This document shows, piece after piece, positions 55,860 through 64,000 of a DNA stretch of 64,000 nt. Position 1 is the first letter of the stretch, and each line of letters starts with the position of its first letter. Location: NCBI GenBank assembly GCA_900110595.1, contig FOEZ01000005.1, positions 1-64,000 of the forward strand, in the 5' to 3' direction. A program made the position numbers and the translations under genes. The notes under the pieces are model-generated. The model searched no databases, was not told where the DNA came from, and saw nothing but the letters and a program-made list of their open reading frames with translations. The DNA comes from Arthrobacter sp. OV608. Lineage in GTDB: Bacteria > Actinomycetota > Actinomycetes > Actinomycetales > Micrococcaceae.

Positions 55860-56618
55860 GTGCTCGGTCTCAGACGCCTCGTGGTTCTTGTCCTGTTTGC
55901 GGTTTGTGTCACTAGCGCCGCCTTGTTCTGGTTGCTTGGGCAGCGTGGAGCGGACACACGCCATGTCATGTCTCCACCACCGCGAGCCGGCGCTGAGCTC
56001 GAAATGCTTTCCTCCGGCATGACCACGGCCGTGAACGTCACCAGAAATCCGGATGCCGGTTGGGTTGTCCGCGCTGCAGGGCAAACCGGGATCCCCGAAC
56101 GCGCGCTGCGGGCGTACGTTGCCGCGGCGGAGACAGTAGATGCTGCTGCTCCGATGTGCGGGATCGGTTGGAACACCGTGGCGGCCCTCGGTTTCGTTGA
56201 GACAGCACATGGGACGTACGGTGGCGGCGGCCTGAACGCTGCGGGGCAGGTGAGTCGTCCGGTGGTGGGACCGGCTCTTGACGGTGCCGGATTCGCCGCG
56301 ATCGCGGACACGGACGCGGGTGCCCTGGACGGGGATGCCAGCTGGGACCGTGCTGTGGGGCCGATGCAGTTCATTCCTTCCACCTGGCAGCTCGTAGGGC
56401 GGGACGGGAACGGGGACGGAACGGCGGATCCCTTTAATATCGACGATGCGGCCCTCAGCGCGGCGACCTATCTGTGTGCCCGCGGCGGTGACCTCACAAC
56501 CGCGGAAGGGTGGACCGCGGCGATCTATGCCTACAACCAATCTGACGCCTACATTCAACAAGTTCGTGACCAGGCCACGGAATATGCTGCGATGACAGGC
56601 GAAATCACGGTGCGGTAA
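55860..56618 (+). CDS. lytic transglycosylase (SLT-like), secreted
   Basis: A 252-residue protein with an N-terminal membrane helix (LVVLVLFAVCVTSAALFWLL) acting as signal or anchor. The lysozyme-like domain has the catalytic Glu in LGFVETAHGTYGGGGL, then AVGPMQFIPSTWQLVGRDGN, NIDDAALSAATYLCARGGDL and AIYAYNQSDAYIQQVRDQA. It cleaves peptidoglycan glycan strands. GTG at 55860 lacks a clear binding site. It converges with the tartrate dehydrogenase gene, overlapping its end by 14 bases. Confidence 0.88.
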   Translation: MLGLRRLVVLVLFAVCVTSAALFWLLGQRGADTRHVMSPPPRAGAELEMLSSGMTTAVNVTRNPDAGWVVRAAGQTGIPERALRAYVAAAETVDAAAPMCGIGWNTVAALGFVETAHGTYGGGGLNAAGQVSRPVVGPALDGAGFAAIADTDAGALDGDASWDRAVGPMQFIPSTWQLVGRDGNGDGTADPFNIDDAALSAATYLCARGGDLTTAEGWTAAIYAYNQSDAYIQQVRDQATEYAAMTGEITVR

Positions 56619-57684
56619 GCGCCGAGGCCACCGCTTTGCCCAGTTCTTCGGTGGTGGCGTTGCCTCCCATGTCGGGTGTGAGGGTTTCGGGTCCGCGGGC
56701 GAGCACTGCCTCCATGGCGGTGGTGATGGCGGCGGCTGCTTCGGCTTCGCCCAGGTGATCCAGCATCATCGCGGCGCACCAGATTTGCCCGATGGGGTTG
56801 GCGATTCCTTTGCCGGCGATATCGGGGGCGGAGCCGTGGACCGGTTCGAAAAGGCTGGGGAACTTTCGTTCGGGATTGATATTGCCGCTGGGGGCGATGC
56901 CGATGGTTCCGGTGCAAGCTGGTCCGAGGTCGGAGAGGATGTCACCAAAGAGGTTGCTGGCCACGACGACGTCGAACCAGTCCGGGTGCATAACGAAGTT
57001 CGCCGCGAGGATATCGATGTGGTACTTGTCCACATCGACCTCGGGGTAGGCAGCGGACATGGCCTGCACGCGTTCGTCCCAGTAGGGCATGGTGATGGAG
57101 ATGCCGTTGCTCTTGGTGGCTGAGGTCAGGTGCTTCCTGGGGCGGCTTTGCGCCAGGTCGAAGGCGTATTTGAGGATGCGGTCCACGCCGGTGCGGGTCA
57201 TGACGGTTTCCTGGACCACGGTTTCGCGGTCGGTGCCTTCGAAGATTTTCCCGCCAATGCTGGAGTATTCGCCTTCGGTGTTTTCGCGCACGACGTAGAA
57301 GTCGACGTCGCCCGGGGCACGGCCGGCCAGGGGGCTGGGCACGCCGGGGAGGAGTTTGACCGGGCGGAGGCTGACGTACTGGTCAAAGTGACGGCGGAAC
57401 TGCAGGAGACTGCCCCACAACGAGATGTGGTCGGGGACGACGTCAGGCCACCCGACTGCGCCGAAGAAGATGGAGTCGAACTGGTTCAACTGGTCGAACC
57501 ATCCGTCGGGGAGCATTTTGCCGTGCCGGGTGTAGTAGTCCGCGGAGGCGTAGTCGAAGTTCTCGTATTTGAGGTTGAGGTCAAAGGCTGAGGCTGCGGC
57601 GTCCAGGACGCGCAGTCCTTCGGGCACGACTTCGGTGCCGATTCCGTCGCCGGGAATGACTGCGATGCGGTGGGATTTCGACAT
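56605..57684 (-). CDS. tartrate dehydrogenase-like (isopropylmalate dehydrogenase family)
   Basis: A 359-residue beta-decarboxylating dehydrogenase: IAVIPGDGIGTEVVPEGLRV, VVRENTEGEYSSIGGKIFEG for substrate binding, metal-binding Asp in NLFGDILSDLGPACTG, and FEPVHGSAPDIAGKGIANPI. The length and the Arg/Tyr pattern match tartrate dehydrogenase/decarboxylase rather than leucine-pathway LeuB. It would turn tartrate or D-malate into oxaloglycolate or pyruvate. It is the last of a four-gene minus-strand group with DctA and a D-tartrate dehydratase-like enzyme. Confidence 0.88.
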   Translation of the reverse strand: MSKSHRIAVIPGDGIGTEVVPEGLRVLDAAASAFDLNLKYENFDYASADYYTRHGKMLPDGWFDQLNQFDSIFFGAVGWPDVVPDHISLWGSLLQFRRHFDQYVSLRPVKLLPGVPSPLAGRAPGDVDFYVVRENTEGEYSSIGGKIFEGTDRETVVQETVMTRTGVDRILKYAFDLAQSRPRKHLTSATKSNGISITMPYWDERVQAMSAAYPEVDVDKYHIDILAANFVMHPDWFDVVVASNLFGDILSDLGPACTGTIGIAPSGNINPERKFPSLFEPVHGSAPDIAGKGIANPIGQIWCAAMMLDHLGEAEAAAAITTAMEAVLARGPETLTPDMGGNATTEELGKAVASALTAP

Positions 57685-57719
57685 CAGAGATCCTTCTTTA
57701 TCTGTTCGCGGTTTTCGGG

Positions 57720-58667
57720 TCAGCGGTCGGCCGGATGTGCCGGTGCGCGGTTTTCGAGGACATCTATGACCGCCTGCGCGGCTGCCAGGCCGGCCCGGGT
57801 CCGAGCCTGAATGGTTTGTCCGGCGAGGTGGGAGGTGATGAGTATGTTGTCCAGGCCTCGAAGCGGGCTGTCGCTGGGGAGGGGTTCGCTTTGGAGCACG
57901 TCCAGCGCAGCCCCGGCGATGGTGCCGTCCCGAAGTGCCTTGGCCAAGGCACTCTCGTCCACGAGTGAGCCCCGGGCCGTGTTGATGAGGACGGCGGTGG
58001 GCTTCATCGCTTCCAGCCGGGTGGCGTCGATGAGCGGGCCGGTGTGCTGGCCTGCCCGCGTGTGCAAGGAGAGGTAGTCAGCGCCGCGGATGACGGTGTC
58101 GAGATCGGCGAACTGTATGGCGGTGTTGTCGGGGTCGGGGTGGCGGGTGCTGACCAGGACATTCATGCCCAGTGCGACACCCAGGTTTGCGGTAGCGCGC
58201 CCGCTCGGGCCGTAGCCGATGATGCCGAGGGTGGAGCCCCGCAGTTCGTGGCCGGCTTCGCGGGGCCAGTCCCCTTGGCGAACGGCGGTGGTGACCTCGG
58301 AGAGGCGGCGCGCCGCCATGATGATCAGTCCGATGGTGAATTCGGCGACTGAGTGGTGGTTGGTCCCGGGAGCGTTGCAGACCCGGATTTCCTGTGCGGT
58401 CGCGGCCTGGATGTCGATGGAGTCGTACCCGACCCCGCTGCGGGCGATGACTTTGAGCGTCGCGGCATGTGCGAGCATGTCGGCAGTGACCGGTTCGCTG
58501 GCGAGGATGGCGCCGGAGACGCCGTCGAACAGTGCGCGGCGTTCCTCCGGAGTCCGTGGCCCCTGCGAGGGTGAGTAGACCGGTTCCAGACCATGGTCGC
58601 GCAGTAACTGGTCCACGGCATCTCCTTCGTGGAGGTAATCAGTGGTGATCAGTATGCGGAGGGCCAT
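57720..58667 (-). CDS. D-2-hydroxyacid dehydrogenase
   Basis: A 315-residue enzyme of the D-isomer-specific family. The NAD motif GIIGYGPSGRATANLGVALG has GxGxxG. The catalytic Arg is in LINTARGSLVDESAL and the His in ITSHLAG; the Glu lies in LQSEPLP. Probable substrates are hydroxypyruvate, glyoxylate or tartronate-type acids produced from tartrate. It starts at ATG 58665-58667 after GAGGAACAACACC. It lies between dctA and the tartrate dehydrogenase gene. Confidence 0.88.
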   Translation of the reverse strand: MALRILITTDYLHEGDAVDQLLRDHGLEPVYSPSQGPRTPEERRALFDGVSGAILASEPVTADMLAHAATLKVIARSGVGYDSIDIQAATAQEIRVCNAPGTNHHSVAEFTIGLIIMAARRLSEVTTAVRQGDWPREAGHELRGSTLGIIGYGPSGRATANLGVALGMNVLVSTRHPDPDNTAIQFADLDTVIRGADYLSLHTRAGQHTGPLIDATRLEAMKPTAVLINTARGSLVDESALAKALRDGTIAGAALDVLQSEPLPSDSPLRGLDNILITSHLAGQTIQARTRAGLAAAQAVIDVLENRAPAHPADR

Positions 58668-58765
58668 GGTGTTGTTCCTCGTCAGGTGGGATGCGGGTAG
58701 TTTTTGCGGACGGTGGTCCACGCGGGTCAGGGCCGCCGCGGATTGCGCAGCGGCCCTGACGGTTG

Positions 58766-60139
58766 TTAGTGGGCGTCGACTTTGTCGGCTTCCACGGGTT
58801 CCGGAGTGCGGACCTGATTTTCGTTCTTCTTATTTCCTGCGGCATGCAGGGCCTTCCGGGCCTGCTCGGGGTCGAAGTCCTTTTCCCATTTACCGATGAC
58901 GACGGCGGCCATCGCGTTTCCGAGGACGTTGATGAACACCCGGCCTTCGTTCAGGAGGCGGTCGATGCCGACGATGAGGGCGAGGGCTGCGAGCGGGATG
59001 CCGCCGACGGAGCTGAGGGTGCTGGCCAGGACAATGAACGCGCCGCCGGCGATACCGGCCGTGCCCTTGCTGGTGAGCATCATGACGCCGACCATGACCA
59101 GTTGCTGTTCCCAGGAGAGGTCCATGCCGACGGCCTGGGCCAGGAACACTGAGGCCATGGTGAGGTAGACGGCGGATCCATCAAGGTTAAAGGAGAACCC
59201 GGAGGGGATGACGATGCCGACGGTGGACTTGCCCACGCCCATGTTTTCGAGTTTCTTGATCAGCTGCGGCAGGACGGCCTCGCTGGAGCAGGTGCTCAGC
59301 GCGATCAGGAGTTCGGCCTTGAAGTAGCGCATGACCGTGAAAATGTTCATTCCGCAGGCACGGGCGATCGTGCCGAGGACAACGAGGACATAGACGATGC
59401 AGGTGGCGGTGAACAGCAGGACGAGGATGCCCAGTTGCTGCAGGCTTTGGGTGCCGTAGTTCGCCACGACGGCGGCCAGGGCACCGAAGGTGCCGATAGG
59501 GGCGAGGCGCATGACCCAGCCGACGATCTTGAAGATCACCACGGAGAGGGCCTGGATGCCTTTGGTGAGGAATTTACCGGATTCTCCGGAGACGTTCATC
59601 GCGGCGCCGAACAGGATGGAGACCATGAGGGCGGCGATGATGGTGTGGCCGGTCAGCGCACCGAACAGCGATTCGGGGATGATGTTGTTGACGAATTCGA
59701 GGCCGTCGAAACCCTTGCCGGCGGCAGCGGGGACCTTGCTGGCGTCCAGCTTGTCCGGGTCGATGTTCATGCCCGCGCCCGGTTTGAAGACGTTGGCGAC
59801 CACCAGGCCGATGAGCATGGATACCAGTGACAGGACGATGAAGTAGCCCAGCGCCTTCACTCCGATGCGGCCGGCCTTGCGCAGGCTGTCCATGGATGCG
59901 ATTCCCAGGGAAACGACGCAGAACACCACAGGGATGACGATCATCTTCACCAGGGCGATGAACCAGTCGCTGAGCGGTGTGAGCTGCTTGCCGACCGAGG
60001 GCAGGAGGAAGCCGACGGCGATGCCCAGGACGGCGCCCAGGACGACTTGGAACCAGAGTTCACGCAGCAGGCGCCCGAACCTGGAGCGCTGCCGCGGCGG
60101 GGAGGAATGCTGCGGGTTCTTAACAGTGTGGGACGACAT
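58766..60139 (-). CDS. dctA: C4-dicarboxylate:cation symporter
   Basis: A 457-residue transporter of the DAACS family with eight membrane helices and two hairpins. The serine-rich hairpin is ALSTCSSEAVLPQLIKKLEN, and the NMDGT-like motif appears as FSFNLDGSAVYL; TSKGTAGIAGGAFIVLASTL is the second hairpin. It imports succinate, malate, fumarate and, in this context, tartrate. It lies between the tartrate dehydratase-like gene and the hydroxyacid dehydrogenase gene. Confidence 0.93.
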   Translation of the reverse strand: MSSHTVKNPQHSSPPRQRSRFGRLLRELWFQVVLGAVLGIAVGFLLPSVGKQLTPLSDWFIALVKMIVIPVVFCVVSLGIASMDSLRKAGRIGVKALGYFIVLSLVSMLIGLVVANVFKPGAGMNIDPDKLDASKVPAAAGKGFDGLEFVNNIIPESLFGALTGHTIIAALMVSILFGAAMNVSGESGKFLTKGIQALSVVIFKIVGWVMRLAPIGTFGALAAVVANYGTQSLQQLGILVLLFTATCIVYVLVVLGTIARACGMNIFTVMRYFKAELLIALSTCSSEAVLPQLIKKLENMGVGKSTVGIVIPSGFSFNLDGSAVYLTMASVFLAQAVGMDLSWEQQLVMVGVMMLTSKGTAGIAGGAFIVLASTLSSVGGIPLAALALIVGIDRLLNEGRVFINVLGNAMAAVVIGKWEKDFDPEQARKALHAAGNKKNENQVRTPEPVEADKVDAH

Positions 60140-60232
60140 CTAGGGTGCTCCTTTGCACGTCAGACTTGGGTGGGAAGAAGGGTGCGGTCCCGGGCAGTGG
60201 TGCTGCCCGGGACCGGGCACGAACAGCTGGTC

Positions 60233-61399
60233 TTACTCGTGCAGCCCGCGCAGGACCTTGTAGAACTCGGCCTTGCCTTCCAGGCCGATACCGGGAAGGT
60301 CGCCGGGGGCTACGCGGCTGTTGACGATGACAGCGTCGTCGGTGAAGCCGCCGGTGGGCTGGAACTCACCGGGGTAGGACTCGTTGCCGCCGAGTTTGAG
60401 GGCGGCGGCAATGTGCAGGGAGAACTGGTGTCCGCCGTGCGGGATGCAGCGGCGCGAGGACCAGCCGTGCTGGGCGAGCATGTCCTGGATCCGGCGGTAT
60501 TCGGTAAGGCCGTAACTGAGGGCTGGGTCGACCTGAATGAAGTCGCGGTCCGGGCGCATGCCGCCGTAGCGGATCAGGTTCCGGGCGTCCTGGAGGGAGA
60601 ACAGGTTCTCTCCGGTGGCGATCGGGTTCCGGTAGTGCTCGGAGAGGGTGGCGTTCAGGGCGTAGTCCAGCGGGTCGCCGACTTCCTCGTACCAGAACAG
60701 CCCGTACTGGTCGATCGCCTTGCCGTATTCAAGGGCTGTTTCCAGGTCGAACTTGCCGTTGACGTCGACCATGAGGCGGGAGCCGTCGCCGTCGAGGACC
60801 TCGAGGACAGCTTCGATGCGGCGGAGGTCTTCGGCGAGGTCGGCGCCGCCAATCTTCATCTTGACAACGTCATAGCCCTTGGCCAGGAAGCCCCGCATTT
60901 CGTTCTGCAGGTCCTCGAGGCTCTTGCCTGGCGCGTAGTAACCGCCGGCGGCGTAGACGAAGACGTCCTTGTCCGGGTTGCCGTCGCCGTAGTGGTCCGA
61001 AATCCAGCGGTAGAGCGGCACGCCGGCGATTTTGGCGGCGAGATCGTGCAGGGCCATGTCGGCAACGCCGACGGCGACCGAGCGTTCACCGTGGCCGCCG
61101 GGCTTTTCGTTGGACATCATCAGGTCCCACGCCTTCTCCGGCGAGAGGCCGCCGTCGTCATCAAGAAGGTCCTCCGACGGTGCGTCGAGCAGGCGGGGGA
61201 GAATGCGCTCTTCCAGGATGGCAGTCGCGTTGTAGCGGCCGTTGGAGTTGAATCCATAGCCGACCAGGGGCTTTCCGTCGACGAAAACATCGCTGACCAG
61301 CGCAATGATGGTGCAGTCCATCTTGGTGAAGTCGATGAAGGCATTGCGGATCGACGAGCTGATGGGAATGGTGCCTACATGGGCGGAAACGATTTTCAT
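60233..61399 (-). CDS. tarD: D-tartrate dehydratase-like enolase-superfamily enzyme
   Basis: A 388-residue mandelate-racemase-group enzyme. The catalytic Lys lies in VVKMKIGGADL (KxK), metal ligands are Asp in MVDVNGKFD, Glu in WYEEVGDP and Glu in ATGENLFS, and the catalytic His is in IPHGGHQFSLHIA. This set and the sequence around it fit D-tartrate dehydratase, which makes oxaloacetate. ATG 61397-61399 follows AAGAGAGATTC; a GTG six codons earlier is less likely. First gene of the group, divergent from a GntR gene with three operators between. Confidence 0.85.
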   Translation of the reverse strand: MKIVSAHVGTIPISSSIRNAFIDFTKMDCTIIALVSDVFVDGKPLVGYGFNSNGRYNATAILEERILPRLLDAPSEDLLDDDGGLSPEKAWDLMMSNEKPGGHGERSVAVGVADMALHDLAAKIAGVPLYRWISDHYGDGNPDKDVFVYAAGGYYAPGKSLEDLQNEMRGFLAKGYDVVKMKIGGADLAEDLRRIEAVLEVLDGDGSRLMVDVNGKFDLETALEYGKAIDQYGLFWYEEVGDPLDYALNATLSEHYRNPIATGENLFSLQDARNLIRYGGMRPDRDFIQVDPALSYGLTEYRRIQDMLAQHGWSSRRCIPHGGHQFSLHIAAALKLGGNESYPGEFQPTGGFTDDAVIVNSRVAPGDLPGIGLEGKAEFYKVLRGLHE

Positions 61400-61429
61400 C
61401 TTTGAATCTCTCTTCACTGGGATCTTATT

Positions 61430-61567
61430 TCTTATAAGACTGAGGGCTAAACGTTGTTCCTCTTAAAGGAGGGAGTGGCGCTGAGCGAATATCTTATAAG
61501 ACCTTGGCTCAAGCGTAGAGGATCAGTGACGGGCAGCACAAGCTGTCAGCCCGGATTTCTTATAAGA
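61430..61567. promoter_or_regulatory. three TCTTATAAGA operators
   Basis: The palindrome TCTTATAAGA occurs at 61430-61439, 61492-61501 and 61558-61567. The start-to-start distances are 62 and 66 bases, close to six helix turns each. They lie between the divergent dehydratase and GntR genes. Equal spacing suggests cooperative or looped binding by the GntR dimer. Confidence 0.8.
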
Positions 61568-61621
61568 TGTTGCACGCGAGGAAGTGGGACGCCACTTCCC
61601 CATGAGAGAAGCGGAGCAGCG

Positions 61622-62323
61622 ATGGACACCACCAACGTCTTTTCGAGTAAAGGCAGTCTGGCGTACAGCGAACTTCGCCAACTGATCCTTTCCGGGAGCC
61701 TGGCCCCGGGGTCGCGCATCTCCCAATACGAACTCGCTGACAACATGCAAATGAGCATCACGCCCCTGCGCGAAGCGATCCGCCGGCTCTCCAGTGAGGG
61801 CCTGATCATCATGGACACCCACCGCGACTCCCGCGTGGCTGACATGAGCGCCGCCGAGGCCCGCGAACTGCTGGAGGTCCGTCTGTCGCTGGAGCCGTCA
61901 GCGACCGAACTGGCCGCGTACCGCCGGACCGACGCTGACATTGAGGCCATCCGGATAGCTGCGGAAAAGCTGTTGCCGGTCACCCGGGTCTGGGGCGAGG
62001 ACGCCATCACGGCCCACCGCGACTTCCACCGCGCCGTCTACACCGCGTCCCACAACACCACGATGATCAAGCTCCTTGATGACCTGTGGGACAAGTCCGA
62101 CCGCTACCGGCGGATCGGGCTCGAGCTGCCGTCCGGCGATGAGCCCCGGACGATTGACCTGAACCAGCACCACCAGATCCTTGAACTCATCGTTGCCCAG
62201 GACGGGGCGCGCGCAGCTGAACTTGCCAGGGTTCACATCGCCCACAGCCTCACAGCTGCAGCGACGGGAGCCTTGGAAGACCGTGAGAACGATCAGGCGC
62301 CGACCCTGAACAGGACCGCCTAG
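61622..62323 (+). CDS. GntR-family regulator (FCD domain), likely tartrate regulator
   Basis: A 233-residue regulator with a winged HTH (LAYSELRQLILSGSLAPGSR, then MSITPLREAIRRLSSEGLII) and an FCD ligand domain with metal-binding pattern residues (ELLEVRLSLEPSATELAAYR, AHRDFHRAVYTAS, NQHHQILELI). The ATG at 61622 follows GCGGAGCAGCG. It is divergent from the tartrate genes and most probably binds the TCTTATAAGA sites. The FCD family commonly senses carboxylates such as tartrate or oxaloacetate. Confidence 0.88.
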   Translation: MDTTNVFSSKGSLAYSELRQLILSGSLAPGSRISQYELADNMQMSITPLREAIRRLSSEGLIIMDTHRDSRVADMSAAEARELLEVRLSLEPSATELAAYRRTDADIEAIRIAAEKLLPVTRVWGEDAITAHRDFHRAVYTASHNTTMIKLLDDLWDKSDRYRRIGLELPSGDEPRTIDLNQHHQILELIVAQDGARAAELARVHIAHSLTAAATGALEDRENDQAPTLNRTA

Positions 62324-62428
62324 TCTCACGCCAACTTTTCCGTTCGCAGAACCTGATGCTGCCGCCTGACCCTTTCCTGCACCTCACGTTTGGAGGCGCA
62401 CGGATTTCGAGTGTCACTTCGGCACCGC

Positions 62429-62471
62429 AATCCCGACGTCGGCACCCGGGGTGGGCGCCGACGTCGGGATT
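62429..62471. terminator. bidirectional hairpin between convergent genes
   Basis: AATCCCGACGTCGGC and GCCGACGTCGGGATT form a perfect 15-bp stem with a 13-base loop, between the ends of the GntR gene (+) and the FAD oxidase gene (-). The A/T at the stem base gives a short tract in both directions. Confidence 0.8.
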
Positions 62472-62527
62472 GGGAATTTACCCGCTCGCAGTGAAAGGCG
62501 GGCATGCCGGCACAGGCTGCGGGAGCG

Positions 62528-63817
62528 TCAGGCCAGCAAAGCGCGGGTGTGGTCGTTGAGGAACATGCCCCGCGGATCGAACTCGCGCCGGACCTGGATG
62601 AAGGTATCCAGCCCGGGGTAGAGGCGCTCCAGCCGGCTCCTGGTCATGAAGTGGATTTTCCCCCAGTGTGCCCGAGGTTCGAACTCCTGCAGGACAGCGT
62701 CGGCATCACGAAAGAACTGCCAGTAGTCGGTGCCGGGCTCGGTGGTCAGGGTGACCACTGTGCTGTCGCGTCCCTGGAACTGGGACATGTAGGCGTCGTC
62801 AGCTTTCACCCAGCGGACCTCCACGGGGTACTTCTGACTCGGATGTTTGGTCCGGATCAGGTCTTGAACGGCCTCGACGGCGGCCAGGCCGTCCTCGCTG
62901 CGGACGAAGTACTCAAGTTCGTGGAACTGGGTGGTGAAGCCGCCGGGATAGATCCGGTACGAGCGGTCCAGCCGGGCACCTTCAATGCCTGAAATCCGGC
63001 GTTCGTCCTGGACGTCCACGATGTTGTACTTCTTGGTGTAGCTCCGGCCTCCCATGCCGTAATCCGGCGAACCCGGCAGATCCAGAAGCCCGCACGAGTC
63101 ATTATCCGGGCACCAGAGGAACGAATAGTGCCGGTTCGAGTCAATGTCGGACTGCCAGGTTCCGGCGGTCTCAGCCCAGGTGGGATAGGTGATCTCCTCC
63201 TGCAGGTAGTAGCTGTCCTCGACCGCCAGTTCGACCTCAAGGAAGATGCCCAGGGTGCCCAGGGACACCTGTGCGGCGCGAAGTTCGCGGAGTTGGCCTT
63301 CGCCGATTTCCACAATGTCGCCGTAACCGTTGATCAGCTTCACCCAGCGGAGACTGGACGAAAAGCTGCCGAGGTTCTTCCCCGAGCCGTGGGTACTGGT
63401 GGCCAGTGCTCCGGCGATCTGCTGCTTGTCGATGTCCCCCTGGTTACCCAAGGCCAGTCCCTGTTCCCACAGGGCGTCACCGAAGGCGTTGATGGTGGTT
63501 CCGGCCAAGGCCCTTGCACGACGCCCCGCCGGGTCGGTGCCGGTGATCGCCGACAGGCCGGACATGTCCATCAGCACTCCGCCCGTTTGGACCAGCGGAG
63601 AAGACGAGTGCCCCGACCCGACCGCCCGGACAGGCAGCCCCTCGCGGATGGCGAAGCGGACGGCGTCGAGCGCTTCTTGTTCATTCCGCGGCCGCACGGT
63701 GAAGGCCGGGGTGGCGCTTTGGTTACCGCCCCAGTTGGTCCAGGTGGCGTCCGTGCTGAAAGGTGCTGTGGGGGTGGCTGCGGCCGGTATTCCCGCTGCG
63801 GGGAGGTGCGTGGTCAT
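62528..63817 (-). CDS. FAD-linked alditol/sugar-lactone oxidase
   Basis: A 429-residue flavoprotein of the VAO/PCMH fold. The FAD-binding loop VRAVGSGHSSSPL has the His that binds FAD covalently in alditol oxidases, followed by ALATSTHGSGKNLGSFSSSL. The C-terminal ALO-type domain contains RAHWGKIHFM. Substrates are probably alditols (xylitol, sorbitol) or aldono-lactones, with H2O2 formed from O2. Twenty-eight bases upstream ends an aldehyde dehydrogenase gene on the same strand, so alcohol-to-acid oxidation in one operon is likely. Confidence 0.88.
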   Translation of the reverse strand: MTTHLPAAGIPAAATPTAPFSTDATWTNWGGNQSATPAFTVRPRNEQEALDAVRFAIREGLPVRAVGSGHSSSPLVQTGGVLMDMSGLSAITGTDPAGRRARALAGTTINAFGDALWEQGLALGNQGDIDKQQIAGALATSTHGSGKNLGSFSSSLRWVKLINGYGDIVEIGEGQLRELRAAQVSLGTLGIFLEVELAVEDSYYLQEEITYPTWAETAGTWQSDIDSNRHYSFLWCPDNDSCGLLDLPGSPDYGMGGRSYTKKYNIVDVQDERRISGIEGARLDRSYRIYPGGFTTQFHELEYFVRSEDGLAAVEAVQDLIRTKHPSQKYPVEVRWVKADDAYMSQFQGRDSTVVTLTTEPGTDYWQFFRDADAVLQEFEPRAHWGKIHFMTRSRLERLYPGLDTFIQVRREFDPRGMFLNDHTRALLA

Positions 63818-63845
63818 GGTGATAGCTCCGTTGCTTATCCGGTGG

Positions 63846-64000
63846 TTATGCGCCGTGGTTGATCATGACGTGCTTGGTGCGCGAGTAATCATCCAGGGCA
63901 TAGAGCGATAGGTCGCGGCCGTAACCGGATCCCTTGAATCCGCCCCACGGTACCTCGCAGGCCAGGACCAGGTGTGCATTGACCCAGACCGTGCCAAACT
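63846..64000 (-). CDS. aldehyde dehydrogenase, C-terminal end (cut by window edge)
   Basis: The visible 50 residues read FGTVWVNAHLVLACEVPWGG, FKGSGYGRDLSLYALDDYSR and TKHVMINHGA before TAA at 63846-63848. This is the conserved C-terminus of NAD-dependent aldehyde dehydrogenases (PWGGFKxSGxGRD...Y), close to the aminobutyraldehyde type. The catalytic Cys and NAD domains lie outside the window. Confidence 0.88.
   Translation of the reverse strand, partial: FGTVWVNAHLVLACEVPWGGFKGSGYGRDLSLYALDDYSRTKHVMINHGA

Noticed and set aside
60047..61405. 452-residue open frame on the plus strand
   Set aside because: Complement of the D-tartrate dehydratase-like gene, whose catalytic residues are all visible on the other strand.

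Overview
The window looks like chromosomal DNA of a Gram-positive actinobacterium close to Arthrobacter/Paenarthrobacter (Micrococcales). The pointers are high GC, GGAG ribosome binding sites with frequent GTG/TTG starts, a putidaredoxin-type P450 chain, an F420-type luciferase-like enzyme, MmyB-type and PadR regulators, and DUF4862 beside an actinobacterial sialic acid locus. This is inference from gene content; no ribosomal marker is present.

Bases 1-28,000 are an accessory, heavily rearranged catabolic island. It holds a frameshifted integrase, IS110, IS481 and IS21 (IstB) remnants, and broken genes (a GH15-SDR chimera, glycerate kinase, a siderophore-interacting protein, a second truncated P450). 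Among them lie intact catabolic genes: an F420-type LLM oxidoreductase, a 6-oxocamphor-hydrolase-like crotonase, an NTF2-like protein, two SDRs, a complete class I P450/ferredoxin/ferredoxin reductase set, a TetR regulator, and two ABC importers (an Fe/spermidine-type SBP-ATPase-fused permease and a sugar/purine-type SBP-RbsA-RbsC). A motif GAATACGATNC occurs in the upstream regions of the crotonase/NTF2 pair, both importers and the second SDR, suggesting one regulon. Together these suggest uptake and oxidative ring opening of a bicyclic terpenoid or similar alicyclic ketone. The exact substrate cannot be read from sequence.

Bases 28,200-43,400 are a sialic acid locus: an AXE1-type esterase, a GntR regulator, nagB, nagA, nanE, nanK, nanA and a peptide-type ABC importer with a fused permease-ATPase, its Tat/lipoprotein binding protein, DUF4862, and a sialidase broken by one frameshift. 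The nagA-to-binding-protein genes form one tightly packed minus-strand operon with ATGA overlaps. Its divergent promoter carries a 19-bp palindrome.

Bases 43,700-56,600 look like ordinary genome: an HNH lipoprotein, an alpha/beta hydrolase, a HAD protein, a CbxX-type AAA ATPase, a PadR pair, DUF2199, a glycogen-debranching-type glucosidase, an AKR-SDR-MmyB redox cluster, a P-loop kinase and a lytic transglycosylase.

Bases 56,600-62,500 form a tartrate/dicarboxylate module: tartrate dehydrogenase, D-2-hydroxyacid dehydrogenase, DctA and a D-tartrate dehydratase-like enolase-superfamily enzyme, divergent from a GntR regulator. Three identical TCTTATAAGA operators lie between them. The right edge carries an alditol/lactone FAD oxidase and the 3' end of an aldehyde dehydrogenase.
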